Source: Romboutsia timonensis
GTDB lineage: Bacteria; Bacillota; Clostridia; Peptostreptococcales; Peptostreptococcaceae
Assembly: GCF_900106845.1 (NCBI RefSeq)
Contig: NZ_LT629850.1
Span: 178,747 to 242,746 of the forward strand
Length of the DNA: 64,000 nucleotides
Direction of reading: 5' to 3'
Shown: one piece after another, positions 18,053 through 28,549 of the stretch
How positions within the stretch are numbered: the first letter of the stretch is position 1
How the letters are laid out: every line of letters starts with the position of its first letter
Made by a program: the position numbers and the translations under genes
The notes under the pieces: generated by a model
The model's input: the letters and a program-made list of their open reading frames with translations, nothing else
Told to the model about the DNA's origin: nothing
Databases searched by the model: none

Positions 18053-18107
18053 GTGAGAGATACGAATATTAGGATGTTATTAAATAAATACAAAAGATAT
18101 TCGGAGG
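18053..18107 (+). promoter_or_regulatory. slpA leader element: GTGAGAGATAC plus hairpin
   Basis: GTGAGAGATA, then CGAATAT (18063-18069) pairing with ATATTCG (18097-18103); GGATGTT lies in the loop and the GGAGG ribosome-binding site begins at the last base of the stem. The same arrangement recurs at 28721, 48120 and 50771. Role unknown; a 5' stabiliser or a control of ribosome access would fit. Confidence 0.6.
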
Positions 18108-18117
18108 AAATTATATT

Positions 18118-19974
18118 ATGAAAAAGAAGAACATGGCAATGATAATGGCAGGGGTAACAGTTGCTACTTCAGTAGCACCAGCATTTGCTGCAGGACAAAA
18201 TGAAGTAAAAGAAGATAAAAATTACAAATTAAATGCTAAAGATACAGCTAAATTAGTTGAAGAAGTAAGAAATGCATTAGAAGTTAAATTCCAAGATACT
18301 AAATTAGGTGTTACAGTTGGGGAAAGAGTATACTCTATAACAGTTGATAAGCAAGAGTTAGTTAATGCGACTCAATTACAAAATAAAATAAATGGATTAG
18401 CTGACGGAGCTACATTAAATGTAGCTATATTTGATAAAGGACACCAAGTTATAAATGGAAAAATAGCTAACTATGAATTTAAGCAATATGAAACAGCTGC
18501 AGAAATAGTTGCAGATGTAGAAGAAGCAAATTTATCAGCTACTACAAAATTATCAGCTACTATAAAATCAACAGATACAGTAGAAGTTAAAAAAGATGAA
18601 GAGGTAGTAGTAGTTAAAGTTGGAGATAACAGATTAGATTTCACTGCTCCAAAAATGCAAAACAATAAATTAGTTGGATTTGAAACAAAAGCATTCGACA
18701 TAGAAAATGGAGAAACTCATACAGTAACTATAAAGAAAACTGATGCTGTAATGACTTCAGTTAAAGTTGATACATTATATGATGGAATGAGATTAACTTC
18801 AGACGGTAAGAAATTAGTTGAAGCATATAAAGAATTAAAAAATATAAACAAAGCAAGTATAGACGAAAACAGTGTAACGATAGCACCAGGATTCTCTGGA
18901 GAAGCAAGCTTTGAGATACATATAAAAGATATAAAAACAGATAAAGAATCACAAATAATAACTATATCAGGATCTAATGAATTAGTTCTTAGATTAGAAG
19001 GATTATTATCAAATGATCCAGAATTAAAAGGAAATATAGATGTATTAGCAGGAGATTCAAGATTTGAAACTGCTATAGAAGTAAGTAAAGCTACTTTTAA
19101 AGATGCAGGAGATGCAAAATCAGTAATATTAGTTGGACAAGATGCAGTAGTTGATGGATTAGCAGCAGCACCATTAGCAGCTGAAAAAAATGCACCAATA
19201 TTATTAGCTAAGAAAGATGGAGTAACAGAAGAAGTTGAAGCTGAAATGTTAAGAGTTTTAGGAACTAACTTAACTGGAAAAACTATATACATAATAGGTG
19301 GAGAATCTCAAATATCTAAAGAAGCAGAAGCTAAATTAGCTAAATTAGGTGTTAAAGTTAAGAGATTAGCTGGAGCTTCTAGATATGAAACATCTTTAAA
19401 GATAGCTGAAGAATTAAATAGTACTTCTAAAACTAGCTTTGTAGTTGGTGGAAATGGTGAAGTTGATGCAATGAGTATAGCTGCATATGCTGCACAAACA
19501 AAGTCTCCAATAATAGTTACAAACAAAGATGTAGTAAGTGAAGAAACTACAAAAGTTTTAGAAGGAAAGCAAATAGAAATAATCGGTGGAACTAGCTCAG
19601 TATCTGCTGCAGTTGAAGCTGAATTAGCTAAAATAGATATGGATAAGAAGGTAGTAAGATTAGCTGGAACTGATAGAAAAGGAACTAATGCTAAAGTAAT
19701 AAACAGATATTATGGAAATGCTAAAGAAGTATTCGTTGCTAAAGATGGACACGGAACAGGTGTTAGTCACTTAATAGATGCATTAACTGCAGCTCCTTTA
19801 GCTGGAAGTAAGAATGCTCCAATAATATTAGCTACTAACAGCGTATCAACTGAGCAAGTTGAAACTGCAGAATTAAAGTTAAAGAATGTTACAAAGATAA
19901 CTCAAATAGGTCAAGGAATAGCTAATACAGTAGTAGAAAAATTATACGATGTATTAAACTTATTAAATAAATAA
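18118..19974 (+). CDS. slpA: SlpA-like S-layer precursor: variable N-terminal domain plus three CWB2 modules
   Basis: 618 residues. Signal peptide MKKKNMAMIMAGVTVATS to AFA (about 1-24) closely resembles that of C. difficile SlpA. Residues 25-310 form an acidic, strand-rich domain in the place of the low-molecular-weight S-layer subunit; residues 315-618 are three CWB2 modules (GDSRFETA, GASRYETS, GTDRKGTN). In C. difficile the precursor leaves by SecA2, is cut by Cwp84 and both parts form the S-layer, the CWB2 part binding polymer PSII. The AGGAGG site, a good promoter, a conserved leader and a strong terminator suggest high expression. Whether it is the ortholog of slpA or one of two major S-layer genes (see 28802) cannot be settled here. 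No cleavage site was identified. Confidence 0.85.
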   Translation: MKKKNMAMIMAGVTVATSVAPAFAAGQNEVKEDKNYKLNAKDTAKLVEEVRNALEVKFQDTKLGVTVGERVYSITVDKQELVNATQLQNKINGLADGATLNVAIFDKGHQVINGKIANYEFKQYETAAEIVADVEEANLSATTKLSATIKSTDTVEVKKDEEVVVVKVGDNRLDFTAPKMQNNKLVGFETKAFDIENGETHTVTIKKTDAVMTSVKVDTLYDGMRLTSDGKKLVEAYKELKNINKASIDENSVTIAPGFSGEASFEIHIKDIKTDKESQIITISGSNELVLRLEGLLSNDPELKGNIDVLAGDSRFETAIEVSKATFKDAGDAKSVILVGQDAVVDGLAAAPLAAEKNAPILLAKKDGVTEEVEAEMLRVLGTNLTGKTIYIIGGESQISKEAEAKLAKLGVKVKRLAGASRYETSLKIAEELNSTSKTSFVVGGNGEVDAMSIAAYAAQTKSPIIVTNKDVVSEETTKVLEGKQIEIIGGTSSVSAAVEAELAKIDMDKKVVRLAGTDRKGTNAKVINRYYGNAKEVFVAKDGHGTGVSHLIDALTAAPLAGSKNAPIILATNSVSTEQVETAELKLKNVTKITQIGQGIANTVVEKLYDVLNLLNK

Positions 19975-19988
19975 TTTATATATAAATT

Positions 19989-20023
19989 AAAAATGAACTC
20001 TAAAATTTAGAGTTCATTTTTTT
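19989..20023 (+). terminator. slpA terminator
   Basis: AAATGAACTCTAAA paired with TTTAGAGTTCATTTTTTT, a long perfect stem with a T-run. Confidence 0.93.
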
Positions 20024-20124
20024 ATACAAAATAAAAATTCTAATTTGTAGTTTAATGACGAAGTATATATTATGTTATAATAAATACTTGATAAAATGAT
20101 AAACAAGAACTTAGGAGGAGATAA

Positions 20125-21539
20125 ATGTTATTCAGTTCAGTAACCTTTTTATTTTTTTCTTACCAATAGTCTTTACACTATATTACATATCACCGAAAAA
20201 AATAAAAAACTACACATTACTACTTTTTAGCATAATATTTTATGCATGGGGAGGTATCTTGTACTTACCATTATTGATAATATCAATAATAATAAACTAT
20301 ATATTTGGAATACAAATAGAAAAGTATAAAGATAATAACAAAAAAAGAAAAAATATATTGATAATATCGATAATATTTAACGTACTATTTTTAGGGGTTT
20401 TCAAATATACAAATTTCATTACAGACAACATAAATATAATATTTAAAACATCAATAAATATACCAATAATACCATTACCCATAGGAATATCATTTTATAC
20501 ATTCCAAGCTATGAGTTATGTAATAGATGTATATCGAAATGATGGAAAAGTTCAGAAAAATATTTTTAATCTAGCACTATATATATCAATGTTTCCTCAA
20601 TTAGTGGCTGGACCAATAGTAAGATATGAAACAATAGATAACCAAATAACTAATAGAATTCATAATATAGATAAATTTAACCAAGGTATAGAAAGGCTAA
20701 CTATAGGACTTTTCAAAAAAGTAATAATATCTAATACAGTAGGAGAATTATCTGCATTAATATATTCCTTATCAAATTATCAAATGAGTATATCAGTAGC
20801 ATGGCTAGGAGCAATAGCATACACATTACAAGTATATTTTGACTTTAGCGGATATTCAGATATGGCTATTGGACTAGGAAAAATGTTAGGATTTGAATTT
20901 TTAGAAAACTTTAACTATCCTTATATATCAAAAAGCGTAAGCGAATTTTGGAGAAGATGGCATATAAGTTTAGGCTCTTGGTTTAGAGATTATATATATA
21001 TACCATTGGGTGGAAATAGAGTAAGTAATATAAAAACATATAGAAACCTAACAATAGTATGGTTAATAACAGGAATATGGCATGGTGCGAGTTGGAACTT
21101 CGTAGCGTGGGGATTATATTTTGGAATATTTATAATGCTAGAAAGAGCATTCCTACAAAATATATTAAACAAAATACCTAAAGTATTTTCACATATATAC
21201 TTACTGATAGTAGCAATATTTGGATGGGTACTATTCTCAAAACCAGATTTAAAATCAGCAATAGATTATATGAAAATAATGATAGGAGTAGGTGAATATC
21301 CATTTATTAATGGATATACTACATTCTATTTAAGTCAATATTGGCTAAGCTTAACAATGGCTATAATTTTATCTACACCAATAATAAAGAGAACAAAACA
21401 GCTTATTAAAAAATCAAATAAAAAAATAATGACAGCAATAGAAATAATAAAACCATTAATATATTTTATATTATTTTTCATAACAACAGTTTATCTAGTA
21501 AACTCAACATTTAATCCATTTATATACTTTAATTTTTAG
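20125..21539 (+). pseudogene. MBOAT O-acyltransferase (AlgI/DltB-like), +/-1 frameshift in a T-tract near the start
   Basis: The ATG at 20125 follows TTAGGAGGAG and reads MLFSSVTFLFFS, then YQ and a stop. Adding one T to the T7 run at about 20152-20158 gives the standard AlgI start (MLFSSVTFLFF-LPIVFTLYYISP), continuous with the downstream frame to 21539 (471 residues). The rest is intact: about ten membrane helices, LVAGPIVRY, FDFSGYSDMAIG, FWRRWHISLG and the catalytic His in WHGASWN. AlgI-type proteins pass an acyl, usually acetyl, group through the membrane for O-acetylation of a surface polymer; the DHHW protein 8 bases downstream would finish the transfer. The single-base change in a homopolymer may be an on/off switch, a recent mutation or a sequencing error. 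Confidence 0.85.
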
Positions 21540-21547
21540 GAGGGGCA

Positions 21548-22723
21548 ATGAAATACAAATATATAACATCAATCTTAATAATAGGATTTATATTGACTAT
21601 ATCTATAATGTCTATAATTACGCCAGATAAAGAAATATCAGAAGTTGAAGGAAGAACACTGCAACAACCTCCTACACCTAAAAATATAAATGATAAAAAT
21701 TTATACAAAGAAGAAATAATGAATGGACAATTATTCATTAAATGGGACAATTACTTTAGTGACCATATATATAATAGAAATGAGATGGTAGATGTTTATA
21801 CGAAGTTACAAGCAAGACTTAATAAAAAATATATAAATGAAGTATACATAGGAAAAGATGGAGAATTGATAAAATCAAGTAATTATAATGACTACAATGA
21901 AAATGAATTAAAAGAAAGAGCAGATAACTTTAATGAATTTGCTCAAGTATTTAAAGAGTCAAAGAATTATATTGCAACTATACCAAATAAAAATCATGCA
22001 TATGAAAATAAGATGCCAATACAAGATTACAAATCAGGTCAAGGTATATATTTAGACAAAATAATGGATAGTATTGACAAAAATTATATGAATGTAATAA
22101 ATTTAAGTGATAATATGCAAGGAGATAATCTCTATTATAAAACAGACCACCATATGAATATGAATGGAGTATTCAATGTTTATAAAAATATAGTACAAGA
22201 GATAAATAAAAGTTTACCACAAATAGGTAAAGTACAAGAAAAAGACGACTTTAAAATAGAAACATTTAAAAATGTATTTATAGGCTCCTATGGTAGACAA
22301 GTACTTCAAGTAGTTGATAAAATGGATGATATCGAAATATACAAAGATAAAAACTTTGAAAATTATACAGTAAAAAACAAGTGGGGAGAAGGTAAATTAT
22401 TCTATGAAGAAAATATATCAAAAGATAAACTAAACAATGATTATGATATATACTTAGGAGGAGATCAACCTAAAGTAGAAATAGAAAACCAACAATCAAA
22501 AAATAACTTAGAAGTAGTAATAATAGGTGACTCTATGGACAACCCATTAATATCATTATTAGCATCACACTTTAAAAAAACTTATAGCTATGATTTAAGA
22601 TATTATAAAGAAGATATAGTATCAGAAATAAAAAGCATAAATCCAGATGTAATATTAATGATAGGGGCAAGTAGTAACTTTGTAAATAAAACTGAAATTT
22701 TCAATTGGAAGAGAGAAGAGTAA
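21548..22723 (+). CDS. DHHW/AlgX-like extracytoplasmic protein
   Basis: 391 residues, start after AGGAGGGGC. One N-terminal membrane segment (about 5-25) places the domain outside the cell. Family signatures: SEVEGRTLQ after the anchor, TDHHM (199-203, the motif that gives the DHHW family its name) and a C-terminal IIGDSMDNPL like the Ser block of SGNH hydrolases. It probably carries out the outer acetyl transfer in partnership with the MBOAT encoded just upstream. The order MBOAT-DHHW is a common pair in Firmicutes. If the MBOAT frame is truly off, this protein has no acyl supply. Confidence 0.85.
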   Translation: MKYKYITSILIIGFILTISIMSIITPDKEISEVEGRTLQQPPTPKNINDKNLYKEEIMNGQLFIKWDNYFSDHIYNRNEMVDVYTKLQARLNKKYINEVYIGKDGELIKSSNYNDYNENELKERADNFNEFAQVFKESKNYIATIPNKNHAYENKMPIQDYKSGQGIYLDKIMDSIDKNYMNVINLSDNMQGDNLYYKTDHHMNMNGVFNVYKNIVQEINKSLPQIGKVQEKDDFKIETFKNVFIGSYGRQVLQVVDKMDDIEIYKDKNFENYTVKNKWGEGKLFYEENISKDKLNNDYDIYLGGDQPKVEIENQQSKNNLEVVIIGDSMDNPLISLLASHFKKTYSYDLRYYKEDIVSEIKSINPDVILMIGASSNFVNKTEIFNWKREE

Positions 22724-22751
22724 ATAAAAAGGATAGCTAAGGGAGGGTGAA

Positions 22752-24737
22752 ATGAAAGATAAGTTTAAAATAAATAAAACTTCAATAAAAGAAATAATAG
22801 CTTGGTTATTGGGTGGAATTCTATTATTATTCATAACAGAATATATACAACGTTCAAGTTTTACTTCAATAATCACATTTGCAAAAGATAGAACAAACGC
22901 ATTTGCAATAAACCTATTAATAATATTATTAATAACATCAATAACTTTTATACTTAAAAGAAAAAAAACAGCATACTTTTTAATATCAGTAACAATAATA
23001 GCAATATCACTAATAAGTGCATTTATGACTAACTTAAGAGGAACACCATTAACATACTCAGATTTATTTTCGATAAAAGATGGACTAAGTATAGCAAATA
23101 AATATATAAGTTTACATATATTAATAGGCGCAATAACACTAATAATATTAACTATACTTATAACAGTATATTTATTTAAAAAAGATAAAAATGAAATAAG
23201 AATAACAAGTATAACAAATATAATAATAGCTATAACTACAGCAATAGTATTATCTGTGAGTGTAATTTCATTGAGAGAAAGAAAAATATTAGATGTACTA
23301 AGATGGGACTTAAAAGAATCATATTATCATAATGGATTTGTATACTCAATCTTAGATTCATGCTTTGGATATATAAGAAAAAAACCAGAAGACTATAACA
23401 AAGCAAATATAGAAAATATAAAAAATGAAATAAATAGCGTAGAAGCAATGAGTACAGAAAACTCTATTACAAGCACAAATAATAAAACTAAAAAGCCAAA
23501 TATAATATTTGTTCAACTAGAATCATTTATTGACCCAACACTAATAAAAGAAGCTAAATTTAGTGAAGACCCAATACCAAACTTTAGAAAACTGTTAAAA
23601 GAAAACCTAAGTGGAAATATAAACGTTCCAGTAACAGGTGGGGGTACAGCAAGAACAGAATTTGAAGTATTAACAGGTAATAACTTTGATTACCTAATAC
23701 CAGGGGAAATACCATATGACAGTTTTGTAAAAGAAAAAAATGTAAACTCAATAGCAACAACATTAAAACAACAAGGATATCAAACAACAATAATGCATAA
23801 CTTCCAAGGAAACTTTTACAACAGAAACAAAGCCTTTGAAAACCTTGGATTTGACACATTTGTATCTATGGAATATATGCAAAATCTAGAAGAAACATTC
23901 CTAGGCTGGAGAAAGGATATGGTACTTCTAGACTATATACAAAAATCACTTAAACAAAATGAAAAACCTGACTTAGTATATGCAATAGCAGTAGAAGGTC
24001 ATGGAAAATATCCAGACTACGATAAAGGGCTAGACCTTCCAATAAAGGTAGAAACAACGCTTAGTGAACAAGATAAATATCAACTTTATCACTATGCAAA
24101 CCTACTAAAAGGAACTGATGAGTTTATAGGAAAACTTATGGAGATGGTAGACAAAGAAGAAGAAGATACAATGGTAGTATTTTATTCAGACCATACACCA
24201 GCCCTTAATGTATTTTTAAAGGATGATTTTTATTTAGATAAATATGAAACTCCATATGCAGTGTATGCAAACTTTGATATACCAAAAGAAAAGCTAAACT
24301 TAGAATCATACCAACTAAGTACATTAGCAATGGGATTATCAGAGGTTGAATATGGACCAATAGAAACTATACATGCTATGAGGGGAAATAATGAAAATTA
24401 TCAAAAAGAATTAGAATTAGTTCAATATGATATGTTATTTGGGAAAAATTATTATCTAAATGATGAGGATAAAGTAAAAGATAATAAAATGAAAATGGGA
24501 CTAGAAGATATAGTAATCGATAGTATAGAAAATAATAATGGTAAAATTATTATAAATGGTAAAAACTTTAATAAAAGTAGTTGTGCATATATAAATGGAA
24601 AAAAAGTCGAAACAACATTAATTGATAGCACAAAACTTGAAGTTAATAATATAAAAGATGTAAAAGAGGTTGTGGTTAAGCAACTTGGAAAATATGATGC
24701 TCCTATTGGAGAAAGTAATGAGTTTGTATTAAAATAA
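22752..24737 (+). CDS. LTA-synthase-like membrane phosphotransferase with a C-terminal Ig/TIG-like domain
   Basis: 661 residues behind AGGGAGGG. Five N-terminal membrane helices (to about 175), then an extracellular sulfatase-fold domain: Glu257 in VQLESFIDP, the catalytic Thr299 in GGGTARTEFEVLTG and the metal site SDHTP. This is the LtaS architecture, which moves glycerol phosphate from phosphatidylglycerol onto a growing teichoic acid. Residues about 580-661 add a small strand-rich domain (IVIDSIENNNGKIIINGKNF) resembling IPT/TIG folds, which ordinary LtaS lacks as far as I know. It closes the MBOAT-DHHW operon, so it may build the polymer that they acetylate. Confidence 0.9.
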   Translation: MKDKFKINKTSIKEIIAWLLGGILLLFITEYIQRSSFTSIITFAKDRTNAFAINLLIILLITSITFILKRKKTAYFLISVTIIAISLISAFMTNLRGTPLTYSDLFSIKDGLSIANKYISLHILIGAITLIILTILITVYLFKKDKNEIRITSITNIIIAITTAIVLSVSVISLRERKILDVLRWDLKESYYHNGFVYSILDSCFGYIRKKPEDYNKANIENIKNEINSVEAMSTENSITSTNNKTKKPNIIFVQLESFIDPTLIKEAKFSEDPIPNFRKLLKENLSGNINVPVTGGGTARTEFEVLTGNNFDYLIPGEIPYDSFVKEKNVNSIATTLKQQGYQTTIMHNFQGNFYNRNKAFENLGFDTFVSMEYMQNLEETFLGWRKDMVLLDYIQKSLKQNEKPDLVYAIAVEGHGKYPDYDKGLDLPIKVETTLSEQDKYQLYHYANLLKGTDEFIGKLMEMVDKEEEDTMVVFYSDHTPALNVFLKDDFYLDKYETPYAVYANFDIPKEKLNLESYQLSTLAMGLSEVEYGPIETIHAMRGNNENYQKELELVQYDMLFGKNYYLNDEDKVKDNKMKMGLEDIVIDSIENNNGKIIINGKNFNKSSCAYINGKKVETTLIDSTKLEVNNIKDVKEVVVKQLGKYDAPIGESNEFVLK

Positions 24738-24756
24738 GCTAAAACTATAAGTTTTA

Positions 24757-24802
24757 AAAAGCCTTAAAGTAGGAAAAATACCTACTTTTAAGGCTTTTTT
24801 TT
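24757..24802 (+). terminator. terminator of the MBOAT-DHHW-LtaS group
   Basis: AAAAGCCTTAAAGTAGG, short loop, CCTACTTTTAAGGC, then T8: a stem of about 16 bp. Confidence 0.93.
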
Positions 24803-24918
24803 ATACAAATATATGTTAAATAAAAAACACATCTATTGATATACATTCAAAAATAATATACAATTAGAATATAGTGGTAAAATGTACCAAAAATATACAA
24901 AAAAATAGGGTGAGAAAT

Positions 24919-27900
24919 ATGTTAAAAAGAAAAAAAGAAATCATAGCAAAAGTTATGGCGACAACAATGTTAGCATCAACATTAACATCTACATTTACAA
25001 CAAATGTAAGTGCAGCAGAGCCACAAACTAAAGCAACAGTATCAGAAACTACTATAGCAGGAGATGACAGATACAAAACAGCAGTAGAAATAAGTAAAAA
25101 CTACAGCTCAACATCAAAACATGCTGTAATAGTAAATGGACAAAAAGGGATAGTTGATGCATTAACTGCAACTCCATATGCATCACTAAAAAAAGCTCCA
25201 ATACTTATGACTCAAAGTACAAAATTAAATGAAGATACTAAAAAAGAGTTAACAAGACGTGGAGTAAAAACAGTTGACATAGTTGGGGGAGTAAACTCAG
25301 TAAGTGATGCGGTAAAAGCTGAGATAGAAGCTATGGGTATTAAAGTAAACAGAATAGCTGGAGATAGTAAATATGACACAGCATTAGAAGTAGCTAAAAG
25401 AATAGATGGTATATCTAATATATCTAAAATAGCAGTAGCTAATGGGGAAGTATTGGCTGATGCTGTAAGTGTTGCAGCTCCTGCAGCTCAAAATAAAATG
25501 CCAATAATACTTGCACATCCAACAAAAGGATTAGATGCAGAAGTTAAAAAATATATAGATGGTGAAGGAATAAGTACTTCTTATGTTATAGGTGGTACTA
25601 GTTCAGTATCAACAACAACTCAAAACTCATTACCAGGAACAAAGAAAAGATTAGAAGGTACTGACAGACAAGGAACTAATGCAAGTGTTATAAAAGAATT
25701 TTACACAAGTTCATCGTATGACAATATGTATGTAGCAAAGTCAGGACAAGTAAATAAAGCTGATGAAATAGCAGATGCATTAGCAGTTGGTGTACTTGCT
25801 GCAAGTAACCAAGATCCTGTAATGTTAGTTGGTAAAAGTTTAGGAAGTACTCAAAAAACATTATTAGAAAGTAAAGACCTTGAAAAAATAACTAAGGTTG
25901 GAGGAAATATACCTACAGCTAGTATAGATGCTATAAAGAATACTCAAAGCAGCACTAAGACTGTTACTACTGTAGCGGAGTTAAAGACTGCTTTAGCAAA
26001 TGCTAAGGACGGAGATATTATAAACTTTAATCCAAGTGGAACTGTAAGTGAGGCTGTTAGTTTAAGTACTACTAAAAATGTTACTGTTAATTTAAATGGA
26101 ACTCATTCTGGTGCTGTGTCTGTTGATATGGCTAGTGGGACTTTAAATATAAATGGAAATGTTTCTAACAAGGTTTCTGTTAATGCTGTTAAGGCTATAA
26201 ATGTTAAGAGTGGGGTAACTGTTAAGCATTTAGAAATAAAGTCAGGAGCTAAAAACTCTAATATATCAAACAACGGAACAGTTACTACTTTTGATGTTTT
26301 AGCAACTGGTGTTAAGATAACTGGAAGTGGTAAGATAACTACTTTAAATCCTCAAGGGGACACTGATTATAGTGGATTTAAAGGTGAGATAGCAAACTTA
26401 GATACAAGTAAACCAGTCTCTCAAGTTATTGCTCAAAATGCTAAGGAACTAGTTATAAGATTTAGTAAGCAAATAGATAAATCTTCTATAATTGAAATTG
26501 ATGGAACTTTAAAAGATGGTAAGATAGCATTAACTAGTACATCATCAATTAATATAGATGGATATAAAGCATCATTAGATGAAAGTAGAATGGCATTAAC
26601 TATAACTGCACCAAAAGGAGTAATATTTGATGGTAGTTATAGAATAGATATTAATGAGATATATAGTAATGGTACTAAGTTAGATAATTATAGTACGACT
26701 TTCAAAGCAGAAGATAAAGTAGCACCTACAGTTACAGGGGTTGTATATAATCAAGATAATGATGAATTTGAAATAACATTATCTGAACCAGTAGATAGTT
26801 TGAATGGTTTAGTACTTAGAGTAAATAATAAGCCAATAACATTAGCTAATGTAGTAGAGCCAACTAAGAAATTAGTATTTTCTAGAAATGGAAATGATGT
26901 TGCTATAAATTCTAATGCAACTATTTATATGGCTGGTATAAAAGATGCTGCTAATAATGTTATGACACCATACAATGGAAGTGTTAATGTTACTAATTCA
27001 ACATTAGCGCTTAATAGTGTAAGTCAATATAGCGATAATGAAATAAAAGTAGTATTTAGTAAAAAGTTAAGCCAACAAAGTCAATCTGATATTTTAAGTA
27101 AAAAAGGTATGGAAGTTTATAAAATGAACAATAGTGTACAAGGAGATAATATTAATATAAGTGATATTAGATTAGATCCTTCAGATGATACTAATAAAAC
27201 GTATATATTAACTATTGATAATGTACTTAAAAATGAAAATAAAGATTCACAATATGTATCAGTTAAGGTTGTAAAATATAAAAGAAACTCTAATGATACA
27301 GAATTTGTAGTATATAATGATGTAGTTGGAAATAAAATATCTGAATCAACAAACTATTTAACTTTAAATAAAGATAAAGTACACCCAACTGTAACAAATG
27401 TAGAGATAAGTTCAGACAAAACGAGTATAGAAGTGACTATGAGTGAAGCAGTTACTCTTAATGAAAGTCCAGCAAGTAAAGTTAGACTTCGTATGGATGG
27501 GGCTAATTTAAGCAATGTACAAGTAGCACCAAAAGCTAATACAAATAATATATTAGTTATAACTACAACAGATGTAGCTGCGATGGAGTCTGGTAAACTA
27601 AAAGCAGGAACTTATCAAGTTAGATTGGAAAATGGTTTAGCTAAAGACTTAAATGAAAATGACAGCAAGGAATATAATTCATCAAATTTAGTAATAACTA
27701 AAGAAAGTTTACCAGCTTTAAATATATCTAAAATACAAAAGGGCGATGGTGAAAATATTTTTGAAGTAATATCACCTGCTACACAAAGATTCACATTAGA
27801 TAGCTTATCATATAGTAATTTTAAAATTGATGGAAAAGTTATACCTTCAGATTCTGATGTTTATTTTAAAGGTACTGGACATGGTACGATAATAGTTAAA

Positions 27901-28461
27901 TTACCTTCAGTTGATTCTGTAAATCTTACAGGCAGTGCGGTATTTGAAGCTACAGGATTAAAATTAGAATCAGGACGTTTACTAAATGATAAAACTGAAA
28001 CTGTACAATTAACTGACAATACAGCTCCTACTTTAATGTCTGCTAAGGTATCTATAAGTAACAAAAATGATAACAAAGTACAAATTAAGTTAACATTTGA
28101 TGAAAATATAGCTGGTATTTCTGAAAGTGATGTTTCAGCTATAAAGGATGAACTTGTAATAAAAAGAGGTTATGGAGATTCTGCAAAAGAATATAATTGG
28201 GGATTATCATCAAATCCATCAGATACAACTCCAGATGCTGCAACTTATTCAGTTAATGGAAAAGAGCTTACTATAACTATAACTAAAGGGGATAACTCTA
28301 ATTTACTAGAGATATTTGCAGCTACTTGGAGCAGTGAAATACATATATCAACAAAGGAATTAGAAGCAGGTGCTACAAGTAATATAAAAGATGCTAATGG
28401 TGTAAGTGCAAGGGTTGATAAAAAAGTAAGTACTAATTCTGTTTCTGAAGAAATAAAATAA
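24919..28461 (+). CDS. large CWB2 surface protein with beta-helix and Ig-like repeats
   Basis: 1180 residues from the ATG at 24919, chosen over the in-frame ATG at 24874 because AGGGTGAG stands just before it and a proper signal peptide (KRKKEIIAKVMATTMLAS to VSA) then begins the protein. CWB2 modules about 40-330 (GDDRYKTA, GDSKYDTA, GTDRQGTN). A stretch at about 350-470 of short strand repeats (LNINGNVSNKVSVN) looks like a beta-helix; from about 500 to 1180 come four to five Ig/SwmB-like domains (DKVAPTVTGVVYN, DKVHPTVTNVEIS, DNTAPTLMSAKVS), each a probable adhesin stalk unit. No transmembrane segment after the signal. Ligand unknown. Confidence 0.9.
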   Translation: MLKRKKEIIAKVMATTMLASTLTSTFTTNVSAAEPQTKATVSETTIAGDDRYKTAVEISKNYSSTSKHAVIVNGQKGIVDALTATPYASLKKAPILMTQSTKLNEDTKKELTRRGVKTVDIVGGVNSVSDAVKAEIEAMGIKVNRIAGDSKYDTALEVAKRIDGISNISKIAVANGEVLADAVSVAAPAAQNKMPIILAHPTKGLDAEVKKYIDGEGISTSYVIGGTSSVSTTTQNSLPGTKKRLEGTDRQGTNASVIKEFYTSSSYDNMYVAKSGQVNKADEIADALAVGVLAASNQDPVMLVGKSLGSTQKTLLESKDLEKITKVGGNIPTASIDAIKNTQSSTKTVTTVAELKTALANAKDGDIINFNPSGTVSEAVSLSTTKNVTVNLNGTHSGAVSVDMASGTLNINGNVSNKVSVNAVKAINVKSGVTVKHLEIKSGAKNSNISNNGTVTTFDVLATGVKITGSGKITTLNPQGDTDYSGFKGEIANLDTSKPVSQVIAQNAKELVIRFSKQIDKSSIIEIDGTLKDGKIALTSTSSINIDGYKASLDESRMALTITAPKGVIFDGSYRIDINEIYSNGTKLDNYSTTFKAEDKVAPTVTGVVYNQDNDEFEITLSEPVDSLNGLVLRVNNKPITLANVVEPTKKLVFSRNGNDVAINSNATIYMAGIKDAANNVMTPYNGSVNVTNSTLALNSVSQYSDNEIKVVFSKKLSQQSQSDILSKKGMEVYKMNNSVQGDNINISDIRLDPSDDTNKTYILTIDNVLKNENKDSQYVSVKVVKYKRNSNDTEFVVYNDVVGNKISESTNYLTLNKDKVHPTVTNVEISSDKTSIEVTMSEAVTLNESPASKVRLRMDGANLSNVQVAPKANTNNILVITTTDVAAMESGKLKAGTYQVRLENGLAKDLNENDSKEYNSSNLVITKESLPALNISKIQKGDGENIFEVISPATQRFTLDSLSYSNFKIDGKVIPSDSDVYFKGTGHGTIIVKLPSVDSVNLTGSAVFEATGLKLESGRLLNDKTETVQLTDNTAPTLMSAKVSISNKNDNKVQIKLTFDENIAGISESDVSAIKDELVIKRGYGDSAKEYNWGLSSNPSDTTPDAATYSVNGKELTITITKGDNSNLLEIFAATWSSEIHISTKELEAGATSNIKDANGVSARVDKKVSTNSVSEEIK

Positions 28462-28492
28462 TATATTACTATTATTAAATTTAAATAAAGTA

Positions 28493-28528
28493 AAAAAAAC
28501 GACACTTGTTAAAATGTGTCGTTTTTTT
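28493..28528 (+). terminator. terminator of the large CWB2 gene
   Basis: AAAAAACGACAC, loop, GTGTCGTTTTTTT. Confidence 0.9.
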
Positions 28529-28549
28529 GCTTTATTTAAATATTTATTT

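Noticed and set aside
18053..18107. A known riboswitch class in the slpA leader (c-di-GMP, T-box, SAM)
   Set aside because: None of the conserved core sequences of these classes is present; the element is too short.
18717..19292. Minus-strand open frame of 191 codons inside slpA
   Set aside because: Shadow of the strongly biased slpA coding sequence.
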